A stretch of 64,000 nucleotides of DNA. Source: Campylobacter rectus. Its GTDB lineage: Bacteria > Campylobacterota > Campylobacteria > Campylobacterales > Campylobacteraceae. Shown one piece after another: positions 26,815 through 36,725 of the stretch (positions within the stretch are counted from its first letter, which is position 1; each line of letters starts with the position of its first letter). A program made the position numbers and the translations under genes. The DNA lies in the NCBI RefSeq assembly GCF_004803795.1, contig NZ_CP012543.1, forward strand, positions 434,001 to 498,000, read 5' to 3'. Below the pieces are notes generated by a model that searched no databases, was not told the origin of the DNA, and was given only the letters and a program-made list of their open reading frames with translations.

Positions 26815-27423
26815 CTAAATTTGTGCCCTGATTTTTTCGTAAAGCGATAAAATTTCGTCTTTTTTGATGATAAAGCTGTTTTTGTTTGCGATGAGATGCG
26901 CGGAGCTGCGCATAATGGTCTCGGCGACTCTTAGCCCGTTTTGCTTCATTGTCGTGCCCGTTTCCACGACATCCACGATCGCGTCGGCTAGTCCGACCAG
27001 CGGAGCTAGCTCGATCGAGCCGTAGAGCTTGATGATCTTTAGCGCAGTGGCTTTTGCAGCGAAATAGTTGCGCGAGATATGCGGCATTTTAGTGGCGATT
27101 TTTAGCTCGGGAGCGTTTAAATTTAGCTCCTCGCCCTCTTTGATGCCCACGCAGACGCGGCATTTGCCGATCTTTAGATCAAGCAGGCGCACGACGTCTG
27201 GACGGTGCTCATCGAGCACGTCAAGACCCACCACGCCGATATCCGCAGCGCCATTTACGACGTAGGTCGGGATGTCTTGGTTGCGAACCATTAGAAATTT
27301 AAAATCACCCTCGCTCATCAGCAGTTTTCTATCCTCAAACTCGAACGAGCTTTTAAAAATTTTCCTAAAAATATCAAGCGTCTCGTCGGCGATGCGCCCT
27401 TTTGGCAAAGCAACCGTCAGCAT
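26815..27423 (-). CDS. hisG: ATP phosphoribosyltransferase, short form
   Basis: First step of histidine biosynthesis: ATP + PRPP to phosphoribosyl-ATP. 202 aa, the short form lacking the C-terminal ACT-like regulatory domain, which normally needs HisZ as partner (not in this window). Landmarks: LTVALPKGRI at the N-terminus, VNGAADIGVVGLDVL, and the PRPP loop DAIVDVVETGTTMKQNGL. The start overlaps the end of coaX by seven bases, so it is translated as the last gene of a five-gene minus-strand run starting at 29935. Confidence 0.94.
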   Translation of the reverse strand: MLTVALPKGRIADETLDIFRKIFKSSFEFEDRKLLMSEGDFKFLMVRNQDIPTYVVNGAADIGVVGLDVLDEHRPDVVRLLDLKIGKCRVCVGIKEGEELNLNAPELKIATKMPHISRNYFAAKATALKIIKLYGSIELAPLVGLADAIVDVVETGTTMKQNGLRVAETIMRSSAHLIANKNSFIIKKDEILSLYEKIRAQI

Positions 27424-28046
27424 AAAATGTCCTTTTTTTGTTCGATTAGTTTTTGCATCCCGCGAAATACGAGCATACGATCGTAGATGCTGTCGGCAAA
27501 AAATCTCGATAAAAACTCGCCGTCGCCGCCCGTGAAGTAAATTTTCGAGCCGTTTGCCATGCTTTCGATGAGAAGCAGGATCGGTTTGATGACGCCGTAG
27601 CTTACCGCGTCGGCTGTTTTTTGCGGGAGCGCGTCGAGACTCACTTGCGAATTTAGCGAGATTTTTAACCGCGGAGAGATAGCTTCGCAGGCCTTTAGCA
27701 CGTGTGAGATGCCGGGTATTATCGCGCCGCCAAGATGCATCGAGTTCATCATCACGTCTATCGTTATGGCGCTGCCCGCGTCGATGATGAGGCCGTTTTT
27801 GATCGCGTAGCAGCTAGCGATACGGTCGATGCCAAGACCCTCGTAGATGGTGTCCAGCTCAAAATACGGCTCTAAATTTACGAATTTGGGCAAATTTTGA
27901 AGCTTGCCCGTCATTTCGTCGTTTACGCTGATAAAATAAATCTTCTCGTCGCTTTTAAAATCTTTGAAATTTTCGAGCTTGATTTTGGTGATTTTGCCGT
28001 TTTCAAAGAAGGAGGCGTTGGTGTTGCCTACGTCACATAGAGTCAT
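27417..28046 (-). CDS. coaX: Type III pantothenate kinase
   Basis: 209 aa. First committed step of coenzyme A synthesis: phosphorylates pantothenate; the type III enzyme is not feedback-inhibited by CoA. ASKHA-fold motifs: DVGNTNASFF (phosphate 1), GLGIDRIASCYA and IIDAGSAITIDVM (phosphate 2 and catalytic Asp), GGAIIPGISHVLKA, and FTGGDGEFLSRFF (adenosine). It overlaps the neighbours on both sides (7 and 14 bp), so it is strictly co-transcribed. Confidence 0.93.
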   Translation of the reverse strand: MTLCDVGNTNASFFENGKITKIKLENFKDFKSDEKIYFISVNDEMTGKLQNLPKFVNLEPYFELDTIYEGLGIDRIASCYAIKNGLIIDAGSAITIDVMMNSMHLGGAIIPGISHVLKACEAISPRLKISLNSQVSLDALPQKTADAVSYGVIKPILLLIESMANGSKIYFTGGDGEFLSRFFADSIYDRMLVFRGMQKLIEQKKDILC

Positions 28047-28365
28047 GTTTGTAGCCGTTTTCTTTCATCAAATTTGCGATTTTTGAGCAGATATCCGAGC
28101 TATAAAAAATAGCTTTTTTCTTAAAATTTACGCCCGTTTGTTCGGCGATCTTGCCTGCTATTTCATCAATCGCTTCAAATTCTTTGCTCAAAAATCTAGC
28201 CTTTGCGCTGCGAAAAAACAAAAGCGTATAAAACCCTTTCATATCGACGCCCGTAAGTGCGTCAAGGGTCTTTTTTTTGGTAAATTTATCAAGCTTTATC
28301 CAGCTTAAATTTTTCAAGATAATCTTTTTGGCTTCCAAAACTTGATAAATTTCTTGCTTCGTCAT
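28033..28365 (-). CDS. Conserved hypothetical protein between coaX and BamB-like lipoprotein
   Basis: 110 aa, basic, helical, soluble (MTKQEIYQVLEAKKIILKNLSWIKLDKF; FYTLLFFRSAKARFLSKEFEAIDEI). No domain recognised. Overlaps both neighbours (14 bp and 4 bp), so it belongs to the operon. The same position is held by a hypothetical gene in C. jejuni, from memory. Function unknown. Confidence 0.75.
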   Translation of the reverse strand: MTKQEIYQVLEAKKIILKNLSWIKLDKFTKKKTLDALTGVDMKGFYTLLFFRSAKARFLSKEFEAIDEIAGKIAEQTGVNFKKKAIFYSSDICSKIANLMKENGYKHDSM

Positions 28366-29372
28366 TTAAGCTCTAAGCTGGAATCGTCGTAGTAAAATTC
28401 TTTCGCGCCGGCGAAAATTTGGCTCTTTACTTCGTTTGAGAGCTTGTAAATTTTGGCATTGTCAAGCGCAAGATCGGTCTTGATGAGGTAGCCCGTTTTT
28501 TCCATTATATAAAGCGAGCCGTTATGCGCGGTCGCGCTTGAAAAGATGGCGAATTTAAAATCTACGTCCTTGATCTTTTGCAAATTTAGGTTGCTAAGCA
28601 CGATCTTGCCGTCTTTTAGCAGGATATATACATACTCGCCGTTTATGACTATATCTTTGATCTCACCGTTATAATAAACCGTTTTTTCGGGACTTATCGA
28701 GACGATACGCTTGCCTGTGGCGGCTATCATCGTGTCGTTTACGACGTCAAGCGATATGATGTTGTTAAAAAACTGCTCGCTGCTCACGACCACGTCGCGT
28801 AAAATTCGGCCTTGGTTTTTATCCGCGATCATAATCTTGCCGTCAAGCGTCGGGAAAACCACGAGCGAGCTCATAAAAAACGGCGCCGCGACGCGAGAGT
28901 CCTGCGCGTAGACGTTTGAGCTCTCAAACTCGAGCAAGGTATCGTTTGTCGCGATGTCGATGAGGTAGATGACGTTGCCTGCGCTTAAAAGGGCTAGCTT
29001 ATCGCCCTCAAGCGCGGCCGAGACGATAGCCTCGCTAAAGTTTCTTTGAAATAAAATTTCATTCGAGCCGTTTGCGACGATCAAATTTCCCTCTAAATCG
29101 GAGCTGATAAATTTACCGTCGGCTGAATTTAGCAAGGTTGCGCCCTTTGGCAGCTTTATCTCCGGCGAGAGTAGGCCGTTTTTAGTTATCGCCATGCCGT
29201 TTTTTAACACCGCTCCGTTTAGGCTCGTAGTCGCGATGTTAGCCGGTAGTCTGTTTTCTGAAATTTTTTCATTTTGCACATCGGTCGGCTCGAAATACTG
29301 CCTTTTCGTGCTGCATCCGCCAAGCACCGCAACACAGAGCGCAGCCGCTAAAATAGCTTGAAATTTTCTCAT
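28362..29372 (-). CDS. BamB-like beta-propeller lipoprotein
   Basis: 336 aa with a lipoprotein signal (LGGC, lipid-attachment Cys at residue 20). The mature part is made of repeated beta-rich blades with short hydrophobic strands (ADGKFISSDLEGNLIVANG; LEGDKLALLSAGNVIYLIDI; FPTLDGKIMIADKNQGRILR), a PQQ-like propeller. That is the architecture of BamB, the outer-membrane-protein assembly factor. The gene before it encodes a YfgM-like protein, and in E. coli yfgM and bamB are neighbours, which supports the reading. Blade count is not certain. The gene overlaps both neighbours. Confidence 0.7.
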   Translation of the reverse strand: MRKFQAILAAALCVAVLGGCSTKRQYFEPTDVQNEKISENRLPANIATTSLNGAVLKNGMAITKNGLLSPEIKLPKGATLLNSADGKFISSDLEGNLIVANGSNEILFQRNFSEAIVSAALEGDKLALLSAGNVIYLIDIATNDTLLEFESSNVYAQDSRVAAPFFMSSLVVFPTLDGKIMIADKNQGRILRDVVVSSEQFFNNIISLDVVNDTMIAATGKRIVSISPEKTVYYNGEIKDIVINGEYVYILLKDGKIVLSNLNLQKIKDVDFKFAIFSSATAHNGSLYIMEKTGYLIKTDLALDNAKIYKLSNEVKSQIFAGAKEFYYDDSSLELK

Positions 29373-29935
29373 TTTGCGTTTCCTTGATAGTGTTCTAAAT
29401 TTTTAACGATGGATTGGAGTTGCGAATTTAACGGAATTTTTTTAAATTCGTTTTTTGCTTCGTCGATTTTGTTTTCTTTCATCAGCTCGTAGCCTCTGAC
29501 GATAGCCTTATACGAGCTTAAAATTTGACCGCTAGGCTCGTTTAGCTGGGACTTTACGATGTCTTTTAAGAGCGGATCGATCTGCTCGTTTGCCAGCGAC
29601 TTTAGCGCGTTCGTGTCGTTGTTGTCAAGCGCTCTTTTAAATTCGTAAAGCGCGTAAAGCGAAGCGTCTTTTTGCTTTAGCTCGGATTTTGCCTGTTCGT
29701 CTTTCGGATTAAGTATCAGCTTTGCGTAAGCGGCGTTTGCGGCTTTAAATTCTTTTTCTTTCAAGACGCCGTTTATGTAGTATCCGGCCGTGCCGACGAC
29801 GCCCAAAACGGCTACCGCGATAATAATTTTTTTATATTTTTTAAAAAATCTTTCGCTTTTTATTATGTTTTCTAAAAATTGCTCCTGAGTATTTAACTCT
29901 TCCTTTATAGAATCAATATCATCTTTGATAGCCAA
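29369..29935 (-). CDS. YfgM-like membrane-anchored TPR protein
   Basis: 188 aa. Cytoplasmic N-terminus (DDIDSIKEELNTQEQFLENIIK), one membrane helix near residues 37-57 (IIIAVAVLGVVGTAGYYING), then a periplasmic helical part with repeats typical of YfgM/SecYEG-ancillary TPR proteins (AANAAYAKLIL, LYALYEFKRALDNND, YELMKENKIDEAKNEFKKI). YfgM works with the Sec translocon and periplasmic chaperones. It is the first gene of the minus-strand operon ending with hisG and is divergent from gatC. Confidence 0.7.
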   Translation of the reverse strand: MAIKDDIDSIKEELNTQEQFLENIIKSERFFKKYKKIIIAVAVLGVVGTAGYYINGVLKEKEFKAANAAYAKLILNPKDEQAKSELKQKDASLYALYEFKRALDNNDTNALKSLANEQIDPLLKDIVKSQLNEPSGQILSSYKAIVRGYELMKENKIDEAKNEFKKIPLNSQLQSIVKNLEHYQGNAK

Positions 29936-30018
29936 GTTTTTTCCTTAAATTTTAGTTATTGAAAGTTTGTAATTGTAGCATAATAAATATAAAACAGCAT
30001 AAAAATCAAGGCAAATTG

Positions 30019-30027
30019 TGTTATAAT
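30019..30027 (+). promoter_or_regulatory. Extended -10 promoter of the gatC operon
   Basis: TGTTATAAT: a TATAAT box at 30022-30027 with upstream TG, 32 bp before the gatC start. The usual Campylobacter sigma-70 form has a strong -10 and no clear -35. Confidence 0.55.
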
Positions 30028-30058
30028 GCGGGAAAATTTAAAAATTTAACGAGGTTTT

Positions 30059-30346
30059 ATGCAGATAGACGATACGTTATTAACCAAACTTGAAAAGCTT
30101 AGCTCGCTCAAAGTCGAGAGCGATAAGCGAAAGGAAATCGAAGGTCAGCTTAGCGAAATTTTGACCTTTGCCGGGATACTGGACGAGCTTGATCTAAGCG
30201 CTTCTAGGGCGGTCGTAAGCTCTATAGAGGGCGGAACTCCGCTAAGAGAGGATGTGAGCGTAAGCTCGGACGTGATAGAGACGATACTAAAAAATGCTCC
30301 GATGAGCAGCGGGCACTTTTTCGTCGTACCTAAAATAATCGAATAG
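30059..30346 (+). CDS. gatC: Asp-tRNA(Asn)/Glu-tRNA(Gln) amidotransferase subunit C
   Basis: 95 aa; small helical subunit that stabilises GatA in the GatCAB complex, which amidates mischarged Glu-tRNA(Gln) and Asp-tRNA(Asn). Family pattern: LLTKLEKLSSLKVESDKRKEIEGQLSEIL, then LDELD, then GGTPLREDV, and the C-terminal SGHFFVVPKIIE. gatA and gatB are not in the window. First gene of the plus-strand operon; pilT starts 10 bp after its stop. Confidence 0.93.
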   Translation: MQIDDTLLTKLEKLSSLKVESDKRKEIEGQLSEILTFAGILDELDLSASRAVVSSIEGGTPLREDVSVSSDVIETILKNAPMSSGHFFVVPKIIE

Positions 30347-30355
30347 AGTAAAAAC

Positions 30356-31438
30356 ATGGAAGAAAACGAGAAATTTAACACCAGCCTTGAAGTACTGTTA
30401 AAAACAGTTGTTCATAATAAAGCGAGCGACTTGCATATCGTATCAAGAAGCGAGCCGCAAATCAGAATAGACGGCACCTTAAGGCCGCTAGAGCTTGGAG
30501 TTTTGAGCGGACACGACATACAAGACATCTGCTATGCGCTCATAACCGACGTGCAAAAAAGCGAACTCGAAGAAAACAGAGAGCTTGACTTTGCGATAGA
30601 GCTTCCCGGCGTCGGACGCTTCAGAGGCAACTACTACTACACGATGAACGGCGATTTGGCCGCTGCGTTTCGTATCATCCCGACTGAGATTCCTTCGCTG
30701 GACGATCTTAAAGCGCCTAATATCTTCAAAGAAGTCGTAAAACGCGAAAAAGGAATGATACTGGTCACCGGACCTACGGGTAGCGGTAAATCGACTACGC
30801 TTGCGGCTATGCTAAACGAGATAAATTTAAACGAAAGAAAGCACGTAATCACCGTAGAAGATCCGGTGGAGTTTGTTCATACGAATAAAAAAGCTCTTTT
30901 TTCCCACAGAAACGTAGGCACGGATACGCAATCTTACGCTAGAGCTCTTAAATATGCTCTGCGCGAGGATCCCGACATTATCTTGGTCGGCGAGCTTCGC
31001 GACAGAGAGACTATATCGACCGCGATCACGGCGGCCGAGACCGGACACTTGGTATTTGGCACTTTGCATACGAACTCGGCTATCCAGACTATCAACCGTA
31101 TCATAGATAGCTTCGAGGGCGGCGAGCAGCTTCAGGTGCGAAATATGCTCTCCGTTTCGCTAACGGCGGTCATATCTCAAGCTCTACTTCCTAAAATCGG
31201 CAGCGGACGACTTGCCGTGCATGAAATTTTAATAAACAATAATGCCATAGCAAACCTTATCCGTGAAAATAAAGTGCATCAAATTTACTCTCAGATGCAG
31301 TTAAATCAACAATCTACGGGTATGATAACGCAGACCCAGTCTTTAATGAAAGCCATTAGGGCAAATCAGATAACCAAAGAGATGGCGATGAGGTACTCTA
31401 CAAACCAACAAGAGCTCGGCGGACTGCTAGGTATATAA
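30356..31438 (+). CDS. pilT: PilT-type twitching/retraction ATPase
   Basis: 360 aa hexameric secretion ATPase. N-terminal PAS-like part with the PilT/GspE pattern KASDLHIVSRSEPQIRIDG; Walker A GPTGSGKST (139-147); Asp box VITVEDPVE (164-172); Walker B DIILVGELRD (207-216); His box ITAAETGHLVFGTLHT (224-239); C-terminal AIANLIREN, close to the PilT AIRNLIRE retraction motif. PilT disassembles type IV pili; in Campylobacter such ATPases are also tied to type II-like DNA uptake. No pilin or pilus genes are nearby. Placed between gatC and cvpA, overlapping cvpA by one base; in C. jejuni, as I recall, gatC and cvpA are adjacent without it. Confidence 0.88.
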   Translation: MEENEKFNTSLEVLLKTVVHNKASDLHIVSRSEPQIRIDGTLRPLELGVLSGHDIQDICYALITDVQKSELEENRELDFAIELPGVGRFRGNYYYTMNGDLAAAFRIIPTEIPSLDDLKAPNIFKEVVKREKGMILVTGPTGSGKSTTLAAMLNEINLNERKHVITVEDPVEFVHTNKKALFSHRNVGTDTQSYARALKYALREDPDIILVGELRDRETISTAITAAETGHLVFGTLHTNSAIQTINRIIDSFEGGEQLQVRNMLSVSLTAVISQALLPKIGSGRLAVHEILINNNAIANLIRENKVHQIYSQMQLNQQSTGMITQTQSLMKAIRANQITKEMAMRYSTNQQELGGLLGI

Positions 31439-32025
31439 TGGATTTTATTACATTATTCGACGTAGTCGTAGTTTCGCTGGTTTTGATACTTGGCATAAAA
31501 GGCGTGATAAGCGGACTGATAAAAGAAATTTTCGGCCTCATCGGATTAATCGGAGGCATCGTCGTGGCTAGTAGATTCGGCGTTAGGGTCGGTAATCTAA
31601 TAAGCGACAAAATTTATAAGCTAGACGGCGATTCGGTTCTGTTTTTTGCGGGATTTTTAACGACGCTTATCGTATTTTGGGTGGTTTGCCTGGGTATCGG
31701 CGCGTTTTTATCCAAGCTGGTCGGACTAAGCGGGCTTGGATTTTTAGATAAGCTGGGCGGATTTGCCGTCGGAAGCGCCAAAATTTTCCTAGTTTTTGCG
31801 GTGCTAATCGTAACTATTTCAAATATTCAAATTTTAAACAATAAAATCGAACCTTACTTTATAGGGAGCAGGCTGTATCCGATTTTGTTGGATGCGGGTA
31901 AATGGATAATGAATGTGGATGTAAAAGGCATAGCAAGCGGAGTTGGAAATATCGAGACGCCGTTTGACGCCTCGATGCAAGAGCAAAGGCTAAATTTAGA
32001 GATAAATTCGACGATTAAGGAGTAA
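31438..32025 (+). CDS. cvpA: CvpA-family membrane protein
   Basis: 195 aa with four membrane helices and the CvpA opening [29 protein letters not shown]. The family is linked to colicin V production and envelope/bile resistance; the mechanism is unknown. The C-terminal tail (about 40 residues, [16 protein letters not shown]) is soluble. Start ATG overlaps the pilT stop (TAATG), and fur follows two bases after its stop. Confidence 0.87.
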   Translation: MDFITLFDVVVVSLVLILGIKGVISGLIKEIFGLIGLIGGIVVASRFGVRVGNLISDKIYKLDGDSVLFFAGFLTTLIVFWVVCLGIGAFLSKLVGLSGLGFLDKLGGFAVGSAKIFLVFAVLIVTISNIQILNNKIEPYFIGSRLYPILLDAGKWIMNVDVKGIASGVGNIETPFDASMQEQRLNLEINSTIKE

Positions 32026-32027
32026 AA

Positions 32028-32501
32028 ATGACGATTGAAAATTTAGAATACGATGCGCTTCTTGAGAAATTTAAAAAAATTTTGAGAGAAAACGGACTAA
32101 AATACACGCAGCAACGAGAAGTTTTACTAAAAACGCTTTACAATAACGACGAGCATTTCACTCCCGAGAGGCTTTATTTTTTCATCAAAGAGACTTATCC
32201 GGAGCTAAACGTGGGTATCGCGACCGTTTATAGGACGCTAAATTTGCTCGAAGAAGCCGAGATGGTAACCTCTATCAGCTTCGGCTCGCAAGGTAAAAAA
32301 TTCGAGCTCGCTACCAAGCCTCACCACGACCATATGATATGCCGCAGATGCGGAACTATCATCGAATTTGAAGACTCGACGATAGAAAAAAGACAGGCAA
32401 ATATCGCAAAAGAGCACGGCTTTAAGCTAACGGGGCATATGATGCAGCTTTACGGGGTATGCAAAGAGTGCGGTGCCAAAGAGACAAAGGGCGGCAAGTG
32501 A
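32028..32501 (+). CDS. fur: Ferric uptake regulator
   Basis: 157 aa. Winged helix part: [13 protein letters not shown] and [18 protein letters not shown]; metal-binding part: [18 protein letters not shown] with C-x2-C, and a second pair CKECG near the C-terminus. Represses iron-uptake genes when Fe2+ is bound; the FecCD transporter at 1449-3229 is a plausible target, but I did not find a clear box there. The stop overlaps the lysS GTG start (GTGA). The fur–lysS–glyA order is the Campylobacter one. Confidence 0.95.
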   Translation: MTIENLEYDALLEKFKKILRENGLKYTQQREVLLKTLYNNDEHFTPERLYFFIKETYPELNVGIATVYRTLNLLEEAEMVTSISFGSQGKKFELATKPHHDHMICRRCGTIIEFEDSTIEKRQANIAKEHGFKLTGHMMQLYGVCKECGAKETKGGK

Positions 32502-34006
32502 TATTTGAAAATCAACTGGAGATACAAAGACTAGAGACCGCAAACGAACTAAGAGATATCGGCGTAAATCCTTATCCGCATTTTTTGCGTCGCGATATGG
32601 ATATAACTAAATTTAGACTCAAATTTAAACATATAATCGACACCGAAGAAAAGAGCGCCGAAGGTCAGCTGGTAAGTCTCGCCGGGCGCGTTAAGCTCAT
32701 CAGGGACGCGGGCAAGGCGATATTTGCCAACATCGAGGACGAGGACGGCAATCTTCAAATTTACTTTAGCAACAAAACTCTTGATCCCGATTGGTTTAAG
32801 GTCGTAAAGAAAAATATCGAGGTTGGCGACATCATCTACGTGCGCGGATACGCTTTCGTTACTAGAACGGGCGAATTTTCGATGCATGTTAGCGAGCTGA
32901 CATTGGCATCAAAAGCCGTTTCGCCGCTTCCCGAGAAATTCCACGGACTAACGGACATCGAGACCAGATACCGCCAAAGATACCTCGATATGATAATGAA
33001 TCCAGAGGTCAGAGCCGATTTCAAACGTCGCTCCGTCATCGTTAGCACGATCCGCAGATTTTTCGAGGATAAAGGCTTTTTAGAAGTCGAGACTCCGATG
33101 ATGCACCCGATCCCGGGCGGAGCTAACGCCAAGCCTTTCGTCACGTTTCATAACGCGCTTGGAGTGGAGAGATTTTTACGCATCGCGCCCGAGCTTTATC
33201 TAAAGCGTCTCATCGTTGGCGGTTTTGACGCGGTTTATGAGATGAATAGAAATTTCCGCAACGAAGGTATGGACTTAACGCATAATCCCGAATTTACAAG
33301 CATAGAGTTTTACTGGGCGTGGCACACTTATCACGATTTGATGGGGCTAACCGAGGAGCTATTTAACGTACTTCTTGATAAACTCGATATGCCTAAAGTT
33401 ATCGAATTTGACGGTATGCAGATCGACTTTAGCAAGCCGTTTAAACGCATAACCTATAAAAAAGCGCTTGTTGAGATCGGCGGATTGGACGTTGAAACCA
33501 TAAGCGATAAAGACAAAATTCTAGCTAAGCTTAAGGCCGACGGCTTTGAAGCGAATGCCAAACTTGATCTGGGGCGCTTACAAGCCGAGCTTTTCGATAA
33601 CTACGTAGAAAGCAAGCTAATCGATCCGACTTTCATCATCGATTATCCGATATCGATCAGTCCGCTTTCTCGCAGAAGCGACGCAAACCCCGATATCGCC
33701 GAGAGATTTGAGCTATTTATCGCCGGACGCGAGCTGGCTAACGGCTTTAACGAGCTAAACGATCCGATCGATCAATACGGCCGCTTCGCTTCGCAAATCG
33801 AAGCCAAAGACGCGGGCGACGACGAAGCTCACGAGATGGACGAGGACTACGTGAGAGCGCTGGGCTACGCGATGCCTCCGACGGCCGGGCAGGGTATCGG
33901 CATAGATAGGCTCGTGATGCTACTAACCAATAAAAAATCTATCCGCGACGTGGTGCTTTTCCCTGCGATGAGACCGTTAAAAAACGAAACGAAGGAGAAT
34001 CGATGA
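32498..34006 (+). CDS. lysS: Lysyl-tRNA synthetase, class II
   Basis: 502 aa. N-terminal OB-fold anticodon domain ([23 protein letters not shown]), then the class II core: motif 1 [21 protein letters not shown], motif 2 [18 protein letters not shown], motif 3 [12 protein letters not shown]. Charges tRNA-Lys. I use the GTG at 32498, overlapping the fur stop; the frame opens at 32459, but that start would lie well inside fur and adds non-family residues. Stop overlaps glyA (ATGA). Confidence 0.95.
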   Translation: MIFENQLEIQRLETANELRDIGVNPYPHFLRRDMDITKFRLKFKHIIDTEEKSAEGQLVSLAGRVKLIRDAGKAIFANIEDEDGNLQIYFSNKTLDPDWFKVVKKNIEVGDIIYVRGYAFVTRTGEFSMHVSELTLASKAVSPLPEKFHGLTDIETRYRQRYLDMIMNPEVRADFKRRSVIVSTIRRFFEDKGFLEVETPMMHPIPGGANAKPFVTFHNALGVERFLRIAPELYLKRLIVGGFDAVYEMNRNFRNEGMDLTHNPEFTSIEFYWAWHTYHDLMGLTEELFNVLLDKLDMPKVIEFDGMQIDFSKPFKRITYKKALVEIGGLDVETISDKDKILAKLKADGFEANAKLDLGRLQAELFDNYVESKLIDPTFIIDYPISISPLSRRSDANPDIAERFELFIAGRELANGFNELNDPIDQYGRFASQIEAKDAGDDEAHEMDEDYVRALGYAMPPTAGQGIGIDRLVMLLTNKKSIRDVVLFPAMRPLKNETKENR

Positions 34007-35247
34007 GCTTGCAAAGCTACGATAAAGAAATTTTTGATTTAGTAAATTTGGAGCTAGAGCGCCAGTGCGACCATCTCGAAATGATCGCTAGCGAAAATTT
34101 TACCTATCCCGAGGTAATGGAAGCGATGGGCTCGGTTCTAACCAATAAATACGCGGAAGGATATCCCGGCAAACGCTACTACGGCGGCTGCGAATACGCC
34201 GATCAGATCGAGCAGCTAGCGATCGATCGCTGCAAAGAGCTTTTTGGCTGCGAATTTGCAAACGTTCAGCCAAACTCGGGCTCGCAAGCTAACCAGGGCG
34301 TTTACGGCGCGTTTTTAAACCCCGGAGACAAAATTTTAGGCATGGATCTAAGTCACGGCGGACACCTCACTCACGGCGCAAAGGTAAGTAGCTCGGGCAA
34401 AATTTACCAGAGTTTTTTTTACGGCGTAGAGCTTGACGGACGCATAAACTACGACAAAGTGATGGAAATCGCTCAAATCGTAAAGCCGAAGATGATCGTG
34501 TGCGGCGCGAGCGCATATACGCGAGAGATCGAATTTAAAAAATTCCGCGAGATCGCCGATGCCGTCGGTGCGATACTCTTTGCCGACGTAGCGCACATCG
34601 CCGGTCTAGTCGTAGCCGGCGAGCATCAGAGTCCGTTTCCGCATTGCGACGTGGTGAGCTCGACCACGCACAAGACCCTTCGCGGACCTCGCGGCGGTAT
34701 CATTATGACAAATAACGAAGAATACGCCAAAAAGATAAATTCGTCCATCTTCCCGGGCATTCAGGGCGGGCCGCTAGTTCACGTCATCGCGGCAAAGGCG
34801 GTAGGCTTTAAGCATAACCTAAGCCCGGAGTGGAAAATTTACGCCAAACAAGTTAAAGCAAACATCAAAAAGCTAGCCGAAATTTTAGTAAAACGCGGCT
34901 TTGATCTAGTTAGCGGCGGCACCGATAACCACCTGGTTTTAATGAGCTTTTTAAACCGCGAATTTAGCGGCAAAGACGCCGATATCGCGCTAGGAAATGC
35001 AGGCATAACGGTAAATAAAAATACGGTTCCTGGCGAAACTAGAAGTCCGTTCGTTACAAGCGGTATCCGTATCGGAAGTCCGGCGCTTACGGCTCGGGGT
35101 ATGAAAGAAGCGGAATTTGAGATCATCGCAAACAAAATCGCCGACGTGTTAAGCGATATCAATAACGCCGAGCTTCAAAGCAGGGTAAAAGCCGAGCTAA
35201 AAGAGCTTGCGAACAAATTTATCATCTACGATAAGGCGACTTATTGA
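34003..35247 (+). CDS. glyA: Serine hydroxymethyltransferase
   Basis: 414 aa, PLP enzyme interconverting serine and glycine with tetrahydrofolate; main source of one-carbon units. Landmarks: [29 protein letters not shown], the PLP-lysine segment [16 protein letters not shown], and the C-terminal [16 protein letters not shown]. Overlaps lysS by four bases and the DUF1882 gene by one base. Confidence 0.96.
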   Translation: MSLQSYDKEIFDLVNLELERQCDHLEMIASENFTYPEVMEAMGSVLTNKYAEGYPGKRYYGGCEYADQIEQLAIDRCKELFGCEFANVQPNSGSQANQGVYGAFLNPGDKILGMDLSHGGHLTHGAKVSSSGKIYQSFFYGVELDGRINYDKVMEIAQIVKPKMIVCGASAYTREIEFKKFREIADAVGAILFADVAHIAGLVVAGEHQSPFPHCDVVSSTTHKTLRGPRGGIIMTNNEEYAKKINSSIFPGIQGGPLVHVIAAKAVGFKHNLSPEWKIYAKQVKANIKKLAEILVKRGFDLVSGGTDNHLVLMSFLNREFSGKDADIALGNAGITVNKNTVPGETRSPFVTSGIRIGSPALTARGMKEAEFEIIANKIADVLSDINNAELQSRVKAELKELANKFIIYDKATY

Positions 35248-35789
35248 TGCAGAGCATAGATACGGCGCTAATCAAAATGAACACGAACCACTACTGGATA
35301 AAGCGCGATAATATAGTAAGCAAGATCGAGTATAAGGGACGGATGTTTTTTAATAAATTTGAGCTCATAAACGAGCCTCTAAGCTATCAGGTGATGAAAG
35401 ATCACGACGAGGGCAAGATCACGGTCGCGCACTCGCTGATACTGCCTGGCGACAAGGTCGAAAATATCGTCTTTGACTACAACGGCAGGATGCCCGAGCG
35501 CTTTTGGCACCGAGCTCAGCTTTTGCTTCGCGAGGAGGGGTTTATAAATTTTACCGCCTACGAGAGCAAGACGCCGGGGCACTTGCACCTTTACGTGCAC
35601 AAAGGACACACGACGCTAAACGAGGGCTATCAGATCGCAAATAAGCTATCTATGCTACTTAGCTCGCGTTTGGTTAAAGAGTGGAGAGTGTTTCCGACGA
35701 TGGAAATGCCGAAAGAATTTAATATCTTGACATTGCCGTATAAGGTCTATCAAAAAGAGCGCGGCGCAAGCTGGTCAAAACATATGTAA
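35247..35789 (+). CDS. DUF1882 family protein
   Basis: 180 aa, soluble. This is the Epsilonproteobacteria-specific family that follows glyA; I recognise it by position and by the pattern [26 protein letters not shown] … [15 protein letters not shown] … [22 protein letters not shown]. Function unknown. Start ATG 35247 overlaps the glyA TGA; a TTG one codon earlier is unlikely to be used. The SPOR gene follows 9 bp after the stop. Confidence 0.8.
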   Translation: MQSIDTALIKMNTNHYWIKRDNIVSKIEYKGRMFFNKFELINEPLSYQVMKDHDEGKITVAHSLILPGDKVENIVFDYNGRMPERFWHRAQLLLREEGFINFTAYESKTPGHLHLYVHKGHTTLNEGYQIANKLSMLLSSRLVKEWRVFPTMEMPKEFNILTLPYKVYQKERGASWSKHM

Positions 35790-35798
35790 GGAGTAAAA

Positions 35799-36725
35799 AT
35801 GGAGTATAACGAGTTAAGAGACATTATGCTTGATAACAACGAAGACAAAAAGAGCAAAAACGTCAAGAGGATCCTTATCCTCGTCGCCGTTTTCGTCATT
35901 ATCTTTTTGGGCGTTCTCATCGTGATGAAATTTTTAAATTCGCCCGAGACCGATGATCAGGTCGCGCAGCCTGACTCTAGACTGACTTTGCCGCCGGAGC
36001 CCGATAACACTCGAAGTATCCCGCAGCAAGTGAGCGTGCCTACCCCGCCGCCTAGCGAACCTGCACCGCAAATAGCGCAAACCAACGTCCCTCCCGTCGC
36101 TCCGCCTCCTCCGTCAGAGCCGCAGGCCCAGCAACCAAATCCTACTTTCGAGCAAGTGCCTATCGTGTCTGAAAATAAAGGACAAGACAGCTTTGAAGAT
36201 ATGGTAAAAGCGCTCAAAGAAAAAGAGGATAAAAGACAGCAAGAAGCAGAGACTGCCGCTCCTATGCCGACCGAGCCTGCGACCATACAAGGCGCTTTAA
36301 AGCAAAACGACGCTCCGAGCGCACAGCCAAGCGAGCCGAAATCCGAACCAAAACAGCACATAAGCGTCGTCAAGCCAAAAGAGCCTAAGCAAGAAAAAAC
36401 GGCGAAACAACCTAAAAACGACGCGGCTAAAGAAAAACCGGCTAAACAAAAGCCGGCCAAACAAGCTCCTGCAGCTAGCGGCGGCGAGGCTCATAGCGGT
36501 AGCTACATACAGGTTTTTGCGGTCAAGCACTTTAATGAAAAAGCGCCTGAGCTTGGCAAGCTAAAAGCCGCAGGATACGCCTATAAGCTATATAGGACGA
36601 ACGTAAACGGTAGCGAGATTATCAAGGTGCTAGTCGGCCCTTACAGCGGCGCTCAGCTAAAAAGCGAGCTTGCTAAGATCAAACAAAACACCGCTCCAAA
36701 CGCTTTTATCGTAAATATAAAATGA
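35799..36725 (+). CDS. SPOR-domain cell-envelope protein
   Basis: 308 aa. Short cytoplasmic start rich in charge (DNNEDKKSKNVKR), one membrane helix near residues 28-47, a ~180-residue Pro/Glu/Gln/Lys-rich periplasmic linker (…PPSEPAPQIAQ…, …KPAKQKPAKQAPAA…) and a C-terminal SPOR domain (GSYIQVFAVKHFNEKAPELG … VLVGPYSG). SPOR domains bind denuded peptidoglycan at the division site, as in FtsN/DedD. Its stop overlaps aroE by four bases. Confidence 0.88.
   Translation: MEYNELRDIMLDNNEDKKSKNVKRILILVAVFVIIFLGVLIVMKFLNSPETDDQVAQPDSRLTLPPEPDNTRSIPQQVSVPTPPPSEPAPQIAQTNVPPVAPPPPSEPQAQQPNPTFEQVPIVSENKGQDSFEDMVKALKEKEDKRQQEAETAAPMPTEPATIQGALKQNDAPSAQPSEPKSEPKQHISVVKPKEPKQEKTAKQPKNDAAKEKPAKQKPAKQAPAASGGEAHSGSYIQVFAVKHFNEKAPELGKLKAAGYAYKLYRTNVNGSEIIKVLVGPYSGAQLKSELAKIKQNTAPNAFIVNIK

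Noticed and set aside
35957-36460. 167-codon antisense frame in the SPOR gene
   Set aside because: Mirror of the Pro/Lys/Glu-rich linker, giving a Gly/Ser/Cys-rich string.
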